Origin: G965233625 sp965233625 | GTDB taxonomy: Bacteria > Planctomycetota > Planctomycetia > Pirellulales > Pirellulaceae | DNA length: 64,000 nt | NCBI GenBank assembly: GCA_965233625.1 | Contig: OZ247499.1 | Location: forward strand, 1,240,001 to 1,304,000 | Direction of reading: 5' to 3' | Shown here: positions 9,462 through 17,747 of the stretch, one piece after another | Layout: each line of letters starts with the position of its first letter | How positions within the stretch are numbered: position 1 is the first letter of the stretch | The notes under the pieces: generated by a model | Databases searched by the model: none | What the model was told of the DNA's origin: nothing | What the model saw: only the letters and a program-made list of their open reading frames with translations | Translations under genes and position numbers: made by a program

Positions 9462-9504
9462 AGAACTTGTGAATACAGAGATGAAAGCAGGCGTTGTGCC
9501 GGTC

Positions 9505-9541
9505 GATTGTCGCAGTGATTGTCCCAGTCACTGAGACAATC
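9505..9541. repeat. Triplicated 12-bp motif forming a near-perfect palindrome
   Basis: Two direct copies of GATTGTCNCAGT lie back to back (9505-9516 and 9517-9528). After one base an inverted copy ACTGAGACAATC follows (9530-9541). Copies two and three together make a 25-bp palindrome with one mismatched pair and a central base. The cluster lies about 270 bases upstream of the serine recombinase gene, at the probable left edge of the element. It could be a recombinase attachment or accessory site, or an operator. Confidence 0.6.
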
Positions 9542-9810
9542 ATTTCACGGTCGGCGCAAAACAAAAGCTGCCAACGGTTTACGTCGACAGCTTTGAGTAT
9601 TAGCGGAGAGGACAGGATTCCATTTTTCGCATCTTGCAAGTCTTTTGCTGACATGGGTTTGCGATCGCAAGCACTGGCGGCGATTGGGTTTGCGGTGTGT
9701 CAACGTTTGTCAAACTTGGTCAAGAACTCTCACCGATGGTCAGCTGATTGGCACAACGTGTCAATCGAATTTTGCGCGCGTATCTCCTGCTCAGTTTGGG
9801 AGATATTCAC
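9542..9810 (+). other. Recombinase upstream region
   Basis: This 269-base leader contains no convincing gene. Short open frames here have no recognisable product. The recombinase ribosome-binding site GGGAG lies at 9798-9802, eight bases before the ATG at 9811. If the element's left attachment site is not at the palindrome, it probably lies here. Confidence 0.45.
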
Positions 9811-11772
9811 ATGGTCAGAAGGTCGCAGACGCAGCTTTCGCCACGAAACGGCGGCGTGTTAAAGGTTGCAATCTTGGCGAGGATTAGTGGCTGTCAGAAT
9901 CAGAAAGAGCTTAGTCTCGAAGATCAGGTAGACCATAGCAAAGAAGAGGTTCGCGACCTCTACGAAGGTCCAGTTGACTATCGCGTAATAGCGACCAAAG
10001 GAAAAGGTGAACGGTTAGACCGGCCCGAACTTGTAGAAGTGGAAACGCTGATTCGCACGCGCGAGTTCGACTTACTTGTGATGGAGGATACGGGTCGAAT
10101 GGTCCGCGGGGCAGCTGCTGTCAGACTGTGGGGGATCGCGGTTGATCACGGCACGCGGTGCATTGCGCCGAACGACTGTGTAGATACTGCAGACGACTCG
10201 TGGGAGGAGGATCTACTGTCGGCATGTCGCGACCACGTCGGCCACAATGCGCATACCTCCAAACGGATTAAGAAAAAGTTGATGAACCGCTTTAAGAAAT
10301 ACGGCGCCGCTGTGGGTTTGCTTATTGCCGGATATGCGAAGCCGCCTGATGCAAAAACGTATTACGACTGGCAGCGGACCGAGGGAGCAACTTCTGTAAT
10401 TCTGGAGGGGCTCAACCGCCTAAAGCGGTCGCTAAACTGTTCCGATGTCGCCGACTATTTCAACTCAGTAGAATTTCCAACAGGTCCACATTGTAAAGAC
10501 GAAAAATGGACGGGCGCCGCTGTCCGGCGATTCTATAAGAACCCTTTACTCTCCGGCCGCCCAGCACGCGGATTCCGCCACACCGTCAAACACAATGAGT
10601 CTGGCCGCCGTGTATCGGTGAAGAATACTGAGAACGAGCCCACTTATCTCGACATTCCTCATTTGGCGCATATTGACGCAACGGAACAGGACGAGTTAAA
10701 CCGCCTTCTGGCGGGAAGAAACTCCAAAGTTGGTCGTAAGCCTGTCAATGGAGTCGACCCGCTCTGGCAGCGGTCAAGGAAACGCACGAGGTTCCCTGGA
10801 CAAAGTGCCTGCTGCTGGTACTGCGGGTTCCATTGCGTATGGGGTGGTAACGGCATGATCAACAACCTTATGTGTTCCAATTCCCGCGACTGGGGTTGCT
10901 GGAATTCGATTAGTTTCAACGGCCACTTCGCAACAGAGAAGATTGTTGAATTAATTGGCGATGAATTCTTCAGACTCACGGGTTTTGAAGAACAATTCGC
11001 TGCGATAGTCGAACAAGCTCAGAAGGAACGTTCCAGCGCGTCAGATGGTAGGTGGACAAAACTGCAAAACAGGCAGGAGCTACTGGCTCGTCAAAAGGAA
11101 AACTTGCTTTCGGCAATTCTTGCGCATGGAAGTCACGCGATACTCGCAAACAAGTTGACCGAACTGGAGAAGGAAGACGCCGCGATATTGCAGGAACAGG
11201 CCGTATTGAGAAACCGTCAACAGCGTGAACTCATTATTCCTGCCAGTGTAGCGGACCTTCGCCGGGAGTTTGAGGAAACATGCCTCGAACTTGCAACTGG
11301 CTCTTTTGAATTTGGTGAAATCCTGCGTAACATCGTGTCTAACTTTCACGTGTACGCTGTGCGGCTCTGTGATGGCGGACCGCTACTTCCTCGTGCTCGT
11401 GTAGAATTGAATCTAGCCGGGCACATTAGCGACGCGCAGTTTGTCCCAGCACTGAGTGAACTCGTTTCAACAGTACATACCATCGATTTATTCGAACTCC
11501 CACCGCGTGAGCGGATCCGGCCGGAAGCTGTGCGGTTATCGCAAGATGGGGTATCGCGTCGCCGTATCGCTCAGTGTCTGCCAGGTAACCCAAGTGAACG
11601 GATTGTAGGCGCCGCGATTTCACTCAACCAGCACATGCAGGCGCAAGGATTGAACGACCCATTTCAGATTGTTAGCGAGCCGCCCAGCGACTACCACAAA
11701 CTTCGCCGCCATCGTAACGAACGCTATCAGTTTGCGTCTAAACCCGGATACGAGCGACCGCCTTTGGCATAG
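9811..11772 (+). CDS. Large serine recombinase (site-specific integrase)
   Basis: This protein has an N-terminal resolvase domain: VAILARISG carries the expected catalytic Ser, followed by ELSLEDQ, LDRPELVEV and a GRMVRG segment in the place of the usual DRLSR. The Recombinase domain includes GAAVGLLIAGY and KWTGAAVRRFYKNPLLSGR. Then come a zinc-ribbon region with Cys clusters (CCWYCG near residue 333, MCSNS) and a long coiled coil of about 100 residues (KERSSASDGRWTKLQNRQEL onward), and a C-terminal tail. At 653 residues it is a normal length for a large serine integrase. The start at 9811 is chosen because GGGAG sits eight bases upstream; an in-frame ATG at 9748 lacks this. Such enzymes integrate and excise elements at att sites, and its position at one end of the accessory gene block fits that role. 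Confidence 0.85.
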   Translation: MVRRSQTQLSPRNGGVLKVAILARISGCQNQKELSLEDQVDHSKEEVRDLYEGPVDYRVIATKGKGERLDRPELVEVETLIRTREFDLLVMEDTGRMVRGAAAVRLWGIAVDHGTRCIAPNDCVDTADDSWEEDLLSACRDHVGHNAHTSKRIKKKLMNRFKKYGAAVGLLIAGYAKPPDAKTYYDWQRTEGATSVILEGLNRLKRSLNCSDVADYFNSVEFPTGPHCKDEKWTGAAVRRFYKNPLLSGRPARGFRHTVKHNESGRRVSVKNTENEPTYLDIPHLAHIDATEQDELNRLLAGRNSKVGRKPVNGVDPLWQRSRKRTRFPGQSACCWYCGFHCVWGGNGMINNLMCSNSRDWGCWNSISFNGHFATEKIVELIGDEFFRLTGFEEQFAAIVEQAQKERSSASDGRWTKLQNRQELLARQKENLLSAILAHGSHAILANKLTELEKEDAAILQEQAVLRNRQQRELIIPASVADLRREFEETCLELATGSFEFGEILRNIVSNFHVYAVRLCDGGPLLPRARVELNLAGHISDAQFVPALSELVSTVHTIDLFELPPRERIRPEAVRLSQDGVSRRRIAQCLPGNPSERIVGAAISLNQHMQAQGLNDPFQIVSEPPSDYHKLRRHRNERYQFASKPGYERPPLA

Positions 11773-11800
11773 CTGACTAACTAAATTACCAACTTTCCAA

Positions 11801-11834
11801 AACGCCCTGGTTAACGCCTGGGCGTTTTTCTTTT
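11801..11834 (+). terminator. Rho-independent terminator after recombinase
   Basis: A 7-bp stem AACGCCC/GGGCGTT with a 12-base loop is followed by a T-rich run. It ends transcription 29 bases after the recombinase stop. The AGGAGG of the next gene begins directly after the T tract. Confidence 0.75.
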
Positions 11835-11847
11835 CCAGGAGGCCTGT

Positions 11848-12009
11848 ATCAACAAGTCACAAAAAAGTAACGACAAAAATGGCACAAATGAAGGTCATGG
11901 CGTCGAGTTGAAGTCGCCAGTCAACGCTATCTACGAACTTTTGAAAGCGGTTGCAGAGCGTATCGCTGAGAAACTTGAGCAGCGAGCAGTCACTGATCGT
12001 GAAGAGTAG
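11848..12009 (+). CDS. Small hypothetical protein, apparent ATC start
   Basis: A perfect AGGAGG (11837-11842) is followed five bases later by ATC AAC AAG, and the frame stays open for 53 codons to TAG at 12007. No ATG, GTG or TTG exists in this frame near the ribosome-binding site. The next candidate, a TTG at 11905, has no Shine-Dalgarno and would give only about 34 residues. The product is hydrophilic, with an amphipathic helix at the end (AIYELLKAVAERIAEKLEQR). The family is not recognised. It follows a terminator and opens the accessory operon. Either ATC is really used or this is a decayed gene. Confidence 0.4.
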   Translation: MNKSQKSNDKNGTNEGHGVELKSPVNAIYELLKAVAERIAEKLEQRAVTDREE

Positions 12010-12205
12010 TTTTGTCGCAGAAGAGTTTCCCAAAGACCTCCAGTTACTTCGATCTAACAGCGTTTCAAGGTGATACCAGTTGGTCAACCTTGCACCAAAG
12101 TGATTGATCTAAATAAAGACGAATAAGTGAATATTGTTTTTGATCAAATTTACTATATAGGGGCACCCGCCGGGGGGCTCTTCCTGATTCTTAAGGAGAA
12201 CGCAG

Positions 12206-12403
12206 TTGACCTATTTCGTTGTTGCACTGACTTCGTTGGCTCTATTGCTGGCTATTACCGCACTCGTTCGCGAGCGACGACTGCGGCTGGCTTTGCAGGA
12301 AATTTTGAAACGACTCTTAACGCGATGGAGGACTAATGCGAATACATCTACTAGCGATCGGGCTGACCGCCCCCGCGCTGATACTCGTAGCAACCGGATG
12401 TGA
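12206..12403 (+). CDS. Small single-pass membrane protein, TTG start
   Basis: The start TTG at 12206 has AAGGAG seven bases upstream. Residues 2-20 (TYFVVALTSLALLLAITAL) form one membrane helix, followed by a basic region (RERRLRLALQEILKRLLTRW). The last ~20 residues overlap the next gene by 68 bases and are of low complexity. Function is unknown. It belongs to the same operon as the lipoprotein gene that follows, whose ribosome-binding site lies inside this frame. Confidence 0.55.
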   Translation: MTYFVVALTSLALLLAITALVRERRLRLALQEILKRLLTRWRTNANTSTSDRADRPRADTRSNRM

Positions 12404-12929
12404 ACAGGATGAAAATGCCCGGATCGCCGCGATGGCTGAAAAACAGCTTGCTCGCCAAGCAGAGGATGCAAGGCGAGCTAGCGAACTTCAGCGCGAAGTC
12501 GCGGAGGGCTCGCGCCGCCTGGTCGAGGCGGATGCTGCCGCGCGGCTAGAGATAGCTACCGCGCAGCGCGAGATGCAAGCTGAAAGAATCGAGGTCGGCC
12601 GGCAGCGGGATCAACTCGAAACCGAAAGACGTGAACTGGCAATTCAACGACGATTCGATCCGGTCGTCGCTGAGGCGATCACAGGCGCCAGCATCGTTCT
12701 GGCCTGCCTTATGCCTCTGCTGCTGTGCTGGTATCTGCTTCAACAACCAGTTCAGCCGGTTGATGATTCTGTCGTCGCGGAAATATTGCTGGAAGACCTG
12801 ATTATTAAACGGCCTCTGCTAATGACAGCAGAACGCAACCGCAACATTGGCTGCAGTAGCGAACCACCTCCAGCGCTTACCGATGAGCAAAGCACCAGCG
12901 ACGAAACACCTGATGAAAACAACACATAA
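12336..12929 (+). CDS. Lipoprotein with coiled coil and C-terminal membrane helix
   Basis: This 197-residue protein has a GGAGG five bases before its ATG. A lipoprotein signal ends in LVATGC (Cys 22). Residues ~28-108 form a highly charged coiled coil (runs such as KQLARQAEDARRASELQREV). One hydrophobic helix follows (ASIVLACLMPLLLCWYLL, residues ~116-133), and the tail is acidic. The topology resembles small envelope-anchored scaffold proteins. No family is recognised. It precedes the DUF1257 gene by 13 bases. Confidence 0.6.
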   Translation: MRIHLLAIGLTAPALILVATGCEQDENARIAAMAEKQLARQAEDARRASELQREVAEGSRRLVEADAAARLEIATAQREMQAERIEVGRQRDQLETERRELAIQRRFDPVVAEAITGASIVLACLMPLLLCWYLLQQPVQPVDDSVVAEILLEDLIIKRPLLMTAERNRNIGCSSEPPPALTDEQSTSDETPDENNT

Positions 12930-12942
12930 AAGGAGATTTTTA

Positions 12943-13311
12943 GTGTCACATATTGTCACTATTGCCACTGAAATCCGCGATCCTCTCGCACTTGCCGCTG
13001 CGTGCAGCCGGCTAGAGCTTCCGGAGCCAGTTAATCAATCTGTCGAACTGTTCAGCGCGACGGCCACCGGCCATTGCGTATCTCTTCCCGGCTGGCGTTA
13101 TCCCGTCGTCTGCGATCTTGCCGCGGGAAAAATCCAATACGACAACTTCGAAGGCCGCTGGGGCGAACAACGCGAACTAGACCGGCTGCTGCAGATCTAT
13201 GCCACAGAAAAGGCGAAAATCGCCGCGCGTCGCGAAGGCCATAGTGTGACTGAGCAGTCGCTGGAAAATGGCGAGATCCGGCTGACGATTACTGTGGGAG
13301 AGTCGCAATGA
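12943..13311 (+). CDS. DUF1257 (Ycf35-like) protein
   Basis: The start is GTG at 12943, with AAGGAG at 12930 in front. The 122-residue product begins SHIVTI and contains the family signature LPGWRYPVVCDLA followed by YDNFEGRWGEQ. This identifies DUF1257, known as Ycf35 in algal chloroplasts and cyanobacteria. The biochemical role is unknown. In bacteria the family is often found beside DUF2997 and an AAA+ ATPase (from memory of annotation patterns), and that arrangement occurs here. It overlaps the DUF2997 start by four bases (ATGA), so translation is probably coupled. Confidence 0.85.
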   Translation: MSHIVTIATEIRDPLALAAACSRLELPEPVNQSVELFSATATGHCVSLPGWRYPVVCDLAAGKIQYDNFEGRWGEQRELDRLLQIYATEKAKIAARREGHSVTEQSLENGEIRLTITVGESQ

Positions 13312-13502
13312 AGACCATTGAAATCGTGATCTCTACCACGGGTGACACTCGCGTCGAAACAAAGGGGTTTGTGGGCAACGAATGCCAACAGGCCAGCCGG
13401 TTCGTTGAATCGGCGCTCGGCAGTAAATCGGGAGAGACACTGACCGCGGAGTTTTACGAATCGGATATACAACAACACAATCACGCGAAAGAGGAGCAAT
13501 AG
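13308..13502 (+). CDS. DUF2997 family small protein
   Basis: This 64-residue protein starts KTIEIVIS and contains TKGFVGNECQQASRF and TAEFYES, the DUF2997 pattern. A start overlap of four bases with DUF1257 and a GGGAG upstream support the call. The role is unknown; the family is a constant companion of DUF1257. Its stop TAG overlaps the region where the next gene must begin. Confidence 0.8.
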   Translation: MKTIEIVISTTGDTRVETKGFVGNECQQASRFVESALGSKSGETLTAEFYESDIQQHNHAKEEQ

Positions 13503-13555
13503 CCGTTACATCAAAACCTATTCAAGCGCCGCGCCGACCAGTCGATCTGGTTCGC

Positions 13556-14155
13556 GTGGTGGTGGTCGTTGAAGGGCCCAACGACGTTGAATTCTTACGC
13601 CGCATTTCGGTGCTGCTGCATGGCAGCGACGAGAGCACGCCCAATCTGGCGGCGATGGAGCAAAGCGGAGAACTCATCTTTGTGCCTTTCGGCGGCGGCA
13701 AGGTCACCGATTGGGCATACCGGCTGGCCCCTCTTGGAAAGCCGGAGTTTCACATCTACGACCACGAAGTTCCGCCAGAGACAGAATACCGCCTGCAAGC
13801 CGCCGAAGCCGTAAATTCGCGTGCACGTTGTAAAGCAGTAGTCACACACAAACGCAGCCTGGAAAACTACTTGCATCCAAGGACGCTACGCGATGCCAGC
13901 GAAATCGAAATTGTATTCGACGACTTCGATTGTGTAGCGGACTTAGCCGCGAAACGGCTTTACCAGGTTGGTATCAACGAAACGCCGTGGGAGCTTCTTT
14001 CCAGACGCGCTCGCAGCCGGTTGGCGCACCGCGCAAAGCGGTGGCTGAACACGACCGTAGCTGGCCTTATGACGGCCGAACTTCTGCGGGAGCGTGATCC
14101 ACGAGGCGAAATCGCATCGTGGCTGAACGCAATCTCGCACTTAGCCAATTCTTAA
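13556..14155 (+). CDS. TOPRIM-like (OLD-type) protein
   Basis: The product begins with a VVVVVEGPNDVEFLRRIS strand-loop-helix, which carries the TOPRIM catalytic Glu. Later HIYDHEVPPETE supplies an acidic pair, and THKRSLENYLHP is typical of TOPRIM proteins of the OLD/DUF4435 group. These bind Mg2+ and cut or join nucleic acids. Start choice is uncertain. GTG at 13556 has no ribosome-binding site, while GAGGAG at 13491-13496 points to a start at about 13499-13505, where only ATA or GTT codons occur. The frame is open through there and would add 17-19 residues. A TOPRIM protein just before a Ycf46-like ATPase suggests a nucleic-acid-related complex (inference). Confidence 0.65.
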   Translation: MVVVVEGPNDVEFLRRISVLLHGSDESTPNLAAMEQSGELIFVPFGGGKVTDWAYRLAPLGKPEFHIYDHEVPPETEYRLQAAEAVNSRARCKAVVTHKRSLENYLHPRTLRDASEIEIVFDDFDCVADLAAKRLYQVGINETPWELLSRRARSRLAHRAKRWLNTTVAGLMTAELLRERDPRGEIASWLNAISHLANS

Positions 14156-14175
14156 ACGTTTACCCACGAGGATAC

Positions 14176-15319
14176 ATGACGCTTTCACAGCAATTGTCGG
14201 AGCACGTGCGCGCATGCTTTTCTGGCATCTGGATTCAGTCTCATGAACATGACGACGCGATTCAGGAAGTCGCGCGGCTGTGCCACGATCAAAACTGGCG
14301 CCTAATGACGTGGGATATCGACGCGGGAATGCGCGCCGGTGGTCAGTGCGAAGCAGAGTCGCTGTCCGCCGCAGCCGACCCGCTCGCTGCAATCCGCTCA
14401 CTCGGAGCAATGCCGGGTAACGAGCAGGCGACACTACTGGTGCTTTCAAATTTCCATCGTTTCCTGAACTCGGCGGAAGTTGCACAGGCAGTCGCGCGAC
14501 AGATCACGAACGGTAAAAACAGCCGTACGTTTGTTGTAATACTTTCGCCAGTGGTGCAGATTCCAGTGGAGCTCGAAAAGCTGCTGGTTGTAATCGAACA
14601 CGATTTGCCCGACCGCGGGCAGATTGAAGAGATTGCCCAAAGCATCGCCACGGAAGACGGTGAGCTGCCAGAAGGCGCCGGCCTGCAACGTGTGCTTGAC
14701 GCTGCCAGCGGTTTAACCCGCTTTGAAGCGGAAGCCGCGATCAGCCTTTCGCTGGTGCGACACGGCCGCGTTGAGCCTTCGTCAATCTGGGAGCTTAAAT
14801 CCCAGACACTCACCAAGAGCGGCTTGCTCTCGTTGTATCGTGGCAATGAATCTTTCAGCGATCTTGGCGGCCTTGCCTCGCTCAAGGCGTTCTGCCTGCG
14901 GGCGATGCGTGCACGCACCAACCAGGTAAATGCAACCAAGCCTCGCGGCGTGCTGCTACTAGGTGTCTCAGGTTCAGGCAAGAGCGCATTCGCGAAGGCG
15001 CTCGGTAATGAAACCGGGAGGCCAACGCTCACGCTCGATGTTGGAGCCCTTATGGGTTCCCTCGTTGGGCAAACAGAGGAGAGGACGCGGCAGGCGCTGA
15101 GTATTGTTGATGCAATGCAACCCGCCGTGCTTTTCATCGACGAGGTTGAGAAGGCTCTCGGTGGAGTGACGGGAACTAGTCAGTCAGATAGCGGTGTTTC
15201 GGCGCGCATGTTCGGCTCGCTGCTGTCCTGGTTGAACGATCATCAATCTGATGTGTTTGTCGTTTGCACCGCGAACGATGTATCGAAACTGCCGCCGGAA
15301 TTCTGCAGGGCTGAAAGGT
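14176..15319 (+). CDS. Ycf46-like AAA+ ATPase, exon 1
   Basis: An AGGA lies seven bases before the ATG. The first exon encodes 381 residues plus one base. An N-terminal domain of ~220 residues with a degenerate ATPase fold (TLLVLSNFHRF, FVVILSPV, DRGQIEEI) is followed by the AAA+ core. That core has Walker A GVSGSGKS at residues ~263-270, Walker B VLFIDEVEKAL at ~318, and sensor 1 CTANDVSKLPPEF at ~363. The order matches Ycf46, an AAA+ protein of cyanobacteria and chloroplasts of unknown function. The gene breaks inside the arginine-finger motif RAERFD: the first base of the Phe codon (residue 382) is the last exon base before a group II intron. Spliced with 17748-18100 it restores a continuous frame. 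Confidence 0.85.
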
Positions 15320-15843
15320 GTGCGCCGTTTTACGGCTAGTTTTGATTGTGTTTTAGACACCCAGGTTGTGAACAACACCTGGAGGACGCCAGGCTAGGCG
15401 ATTCCCGAAAGGGATGACCTCAACATAGCATGTCTGGAAAGTAACGGGTTTACGGAAGTTCGTTATGAAACCGCGTTGCGAGTCCTGCAAGGAGTGGATA
15501 AGGCTGGATTGCTTGAACTCCAAAGCTCACGAGTCTAGCGCCTCCCCAACCTACACGAACTATCGGTTGGGTTGCTTCGTCGATCTTCGGTTTGAACCTT
15601 TTGCCGAAGGGAAGTTCACCGACGAAGACAGGGCCTCAGTGAGAGGCCTTAAGAGCTTGAGTGGAGATCCTAAGCCCTTGCTATTACGTCGAACTAGCTG
15701 GAATACGGGATTGCCTAAGGGGCGAGAGCCCTACGGTAACGGAGTCCCCATAGTAGCCAAACGCCCGGGGTAATGCCCGGGACATGACGAAGGGGGACAG
15801 ATGTTAAGAGAAACTCAGACCATGTTTTTCAGGAGTATTGCGA

Positions 15844-17448
15844 ATGCAACCTATCCATAAGTTGGTCGAAGTTCTCTCGGATAGAGGACAGCGTGGACTC
15901 TGCCTTGAGCGAGTCTATCGCCACATCTGTCGTGAAGACCTTCTCATCGAGGCGTACGCCAAGATCGGGAAGAATGACGGAGCCACCACGCGGGGTGTCG
16001 ACGGTGAAACCGTCGACGGCATGAGTCGCGCTAAACTCCAACGCATCGCGCAAGTCCTGCGGGACGGCGATTGGGTTTGGAAGCCGGTTCGACGATTGCA
16101 TATCCCGAAGAAACGTGGCGGCACACGTCCGCTCGGCATTCCTAGTTGGTCGGATAAACTAGTCCAGCAGGTGATTAAGTTCATTCTGGAACTGTACTAC
16201 GAACCGCAGTTCAGCTCGCTGAGCTATGGTTTTCGCTCCGGCCTCGGATGCCATGACGCCCTCCATCAAGTTTCCAGATGGAAAGGAACCCGCTGGTTTA
16301 TTGAGGGCGACATCTCCAAATGCTTCGACACGATTGACCACAAGGTCTTGTTGTCGATGCTGGGAGAAAAGATTCACGACAATCGTTTCATGAAACTCAT
16401 CCGGACGATGCTTCAGGCTGGATACCTGGAAGACTGGGTTTACGGCGATACGTTCAGCGGAACTCCGCAGGGCGGTGTTTGCTCACCCATCCTTTCCAAT
16501 ATCTACCTTGATCGTCTCGACAAGTTCGTGGAGCAAGAACTTCTTCCCCGGTATAACCGCGGCGATGAACGACGATGGAATCCTGAGTGGCGACGGTTGA
16601 ACAATCTAATCAACCATCACCGCAACAAGTGGACTGCTCAGGAGTACCGGGAACTGGTCCGGCAAAGAAGGGCGGTTCCCTCTCGTGATACGCAGGACCC
16701 CGGTTTCCGTCGTCTGCATTACGTGCGTTACGCCGACGATTTCCTACTTGGATTCACGGGACCTAAAGCCGAAGCGGTGGAGATCAAAGAAGAGATTCGA
16801 GAGTTTTTGGGCGCTACGCTCAAGTTGTCGCTCTCGGAATCGAAGACTTTGATTACTCACGCCAGCCAAGGCAAAGCCCGTTTTCTGGGTTACGAAGTGC
16901 AGGTCATGAGCAGCAACACGAAAGTCTCGCCCGGCATGGGCGGCGGCTTGAGACGCTGCGTGAATGGCCAAGTGGGATTCTATGTCCCGAGGGACGTCAT
17001 CGAAGCCAAGGTCAAGGAATACTCGGCAAAAGGAAAACCAAACCACCAGAATGGCCTGTTGTATCAGAGCGATTTTCACATCGTCTCACACTATCAGTCT
17101 GTCTTTCGTGGGATGGTCAACTATTACCGGATGGCCCACAACCATGCTTCTCGGATGAACCGGCTTCGCTGGGTGCTGGAAGTCTCCATGGTGAAAACAT
17201 TGGCAGGAAAACACCGGTGTTCCTGCGCTTCACTCTGGAAAAAGCACAAGGTGAAAGTTCAAACCGAAAACGGATCGGTAAACGCTTTTCGAGTCATTGT
17301 GCCTCGCAAAGACAAACCGGCCCTGGTGACACACTTCGGCGGAATCTCGCTGAAGCGGCAACGCTTCGCGCCTTTACAGGATCGAATCGTTAAGGTGTTT
17401 TCAACATCAACGGATTTGATTGACCGTCTTGATTTCGACAAGTGCTAA
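15844..17448 (+). CDS. Group II intron reverse transcriptase/maturase, En domain cut off by a stop
   Basis: The start ATG at 15844 has AGGAG eight bases upstream (an in-frame TTG at 15838 is less likely). The protein contains the reverse transcriptase blocks: KKRGGTRPLGIPSWSDKLVQ, EGDISKCFDTIDH, GTPQGGVCSPILSNIYLD and the catalytic YADD in RYADDFLLGF. The maturase (X) domain follows (GMVNYYRMAHNH). It stops with TAA at 17446. The next codons in the same frame are ATG TGT GGT and encode the usual C-terminal endonuclease domain, so the stop is a single nonsense change inside what is normally one protein. RT and splicing functions are probably intact; target-DNA cutting may be lost. Confidence 0.88.
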   Translation: MQPIHKLVEVLSDRGQRGLCLERVYRHICREDLLIEAYAKIGKNDGATTRGVDGETVDGMSRAKLQRIAQVLRDGDWVWKPVRRLHIPKKRGGTRPLGIPSWSDKLVQQVIKFILELYYEPQFSSLSYGFRSGLGCHDALHQVSRWKGTRWFIEGDISKCFDTIDHKVLLSMLGEKIHDNRFMKLIRTMLQAGYLEDWVYGDTFSGTPQGGVCSPILSNIYLDRLDKFVEQELLPRYNRGDERRWNPEWRRLNNLINHHRNKWTAQEYRELVRQRRAVPSRDTQDPGFRRLHYVRYADDFLLGFTGPKAEAVEIKEEIREFLGATLKLSLSESKTLITHASQGKARFLGYEVQVMSSNTKVSPGMGGGLRRCVNGQVGFYVPRDVIEAKVKEYSAKGKPNHQNGLLYQSDFHIVSHYQSVFRGMVNYYRMAHNHASRMNRLRWVLEVSMVKTLAGKHRCSCASLWKKHKVKVQTENGSVNAFRVIVPRKDKPALVTHFGGISLKRQRFAPLQDRIVKVFSTSTDLIDRLDFDKC

Positions 17449-17643
17449 ATGTGTGGTGCCGAGGGCGTTCCCTTGGAAAACCACCACATCCGGCGCATGG
17501 CCGATCTCAATCGTAAAGATGGTCGCAAAACACCGACATGGAAGAAGATCATGATGGCGATGCGTCGCAAGACCTTAGCGGTCTGCGAACCATGTCATGT
17601 GGCCATTCACGCCGGAAAGCACGATGGCCGCGCTTTATCTTGA
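17449..17643 (+). pseudogene. HNH endonuclease domain of intron protein, separated by in-frame stop
   Basis: This segment is in the same frame as the reverse transcriptase and begins with ATG directly after its TAA. The sequence CGAEG, NHHIRR, CEPCHVAIHAG matches the HNH-type endonuclease (En) domain with its zinc-binding CxxC pairs. Normally it is fused to the reverse transcriptase. It could be made separately from its ATG, but no ribosome-binding site is evident. Coupled re-initiation at TAAATG is possible. Confidence 0.75.
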
Positions 17644-17650
17644 CACTGGA

Positions 17651-17685
17651 GAGCCGGATGCCGCGACAAGTGGCACGTCCGGTTC
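17651..17685 (+). ncRNA. Group II intron domain V
   Basis: A 35-base hairpin opens with GAGCCGGATG and closes with CACGTCCGGTTC. This is the near-invariant catalytic domain V pattern (GAGCCG..TG....GA.A....CACGT.CGGTTC). A domain VI stem follows before the 3' splice site at 17747. Confidence 0.9.
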
Positions 17686-17747
17686 GGAGGGGGGCGGTTG
17701 GAAAAGTACTTGGCTCCGCCAAGTAACTCGCTGGCCGCCTACCCTAC

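Larger units (their letters stand above)
15320..17747 (+). mobile_element. Group II intron inside the Ycf46-like ATPase gene
   Basis: The 2428-base insert starts with GTGCGCC (the group II 5' consensus) and ends in AC. It contains a domain V hairpin at 17651-17685 and encodes a reverse transcriptase in the domain IV position. Removal joins ..GAA AGG T to TT GAC GGG.., giving RAERFDGLFFLDLPG, exactly the expected AAA+ motif. The intron-binding site AAAGGT (15314-15319) pairs with ACCTTT at 15596-15601 inside domain I. The base before that (A15595) also pairs with the first base of exon 2 (T17748), the delta contact expected for this class. These features fix both splice sites. Confidence 0.92.

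Noticed and set aside
9645..9887. 80-codon frame upstream of the recombinase
   Set aside because: It overlaps the recombinase start in another frame and has no supported ribosome-binding site or recognisable product.
14343..15137. Long minus-strand frame (264 codons) opposite the ATPase
   Set aside because: It is a shadow of the plus-strand coding sequence; its product is Ser/Arg-rich with no domain pattern.
15465..15773. 102-codon frame at the start of the group II intron
   Set aside because: It lies in the structured domain I RNA, includes the EBS1 site, and its product has no recognisable domain.
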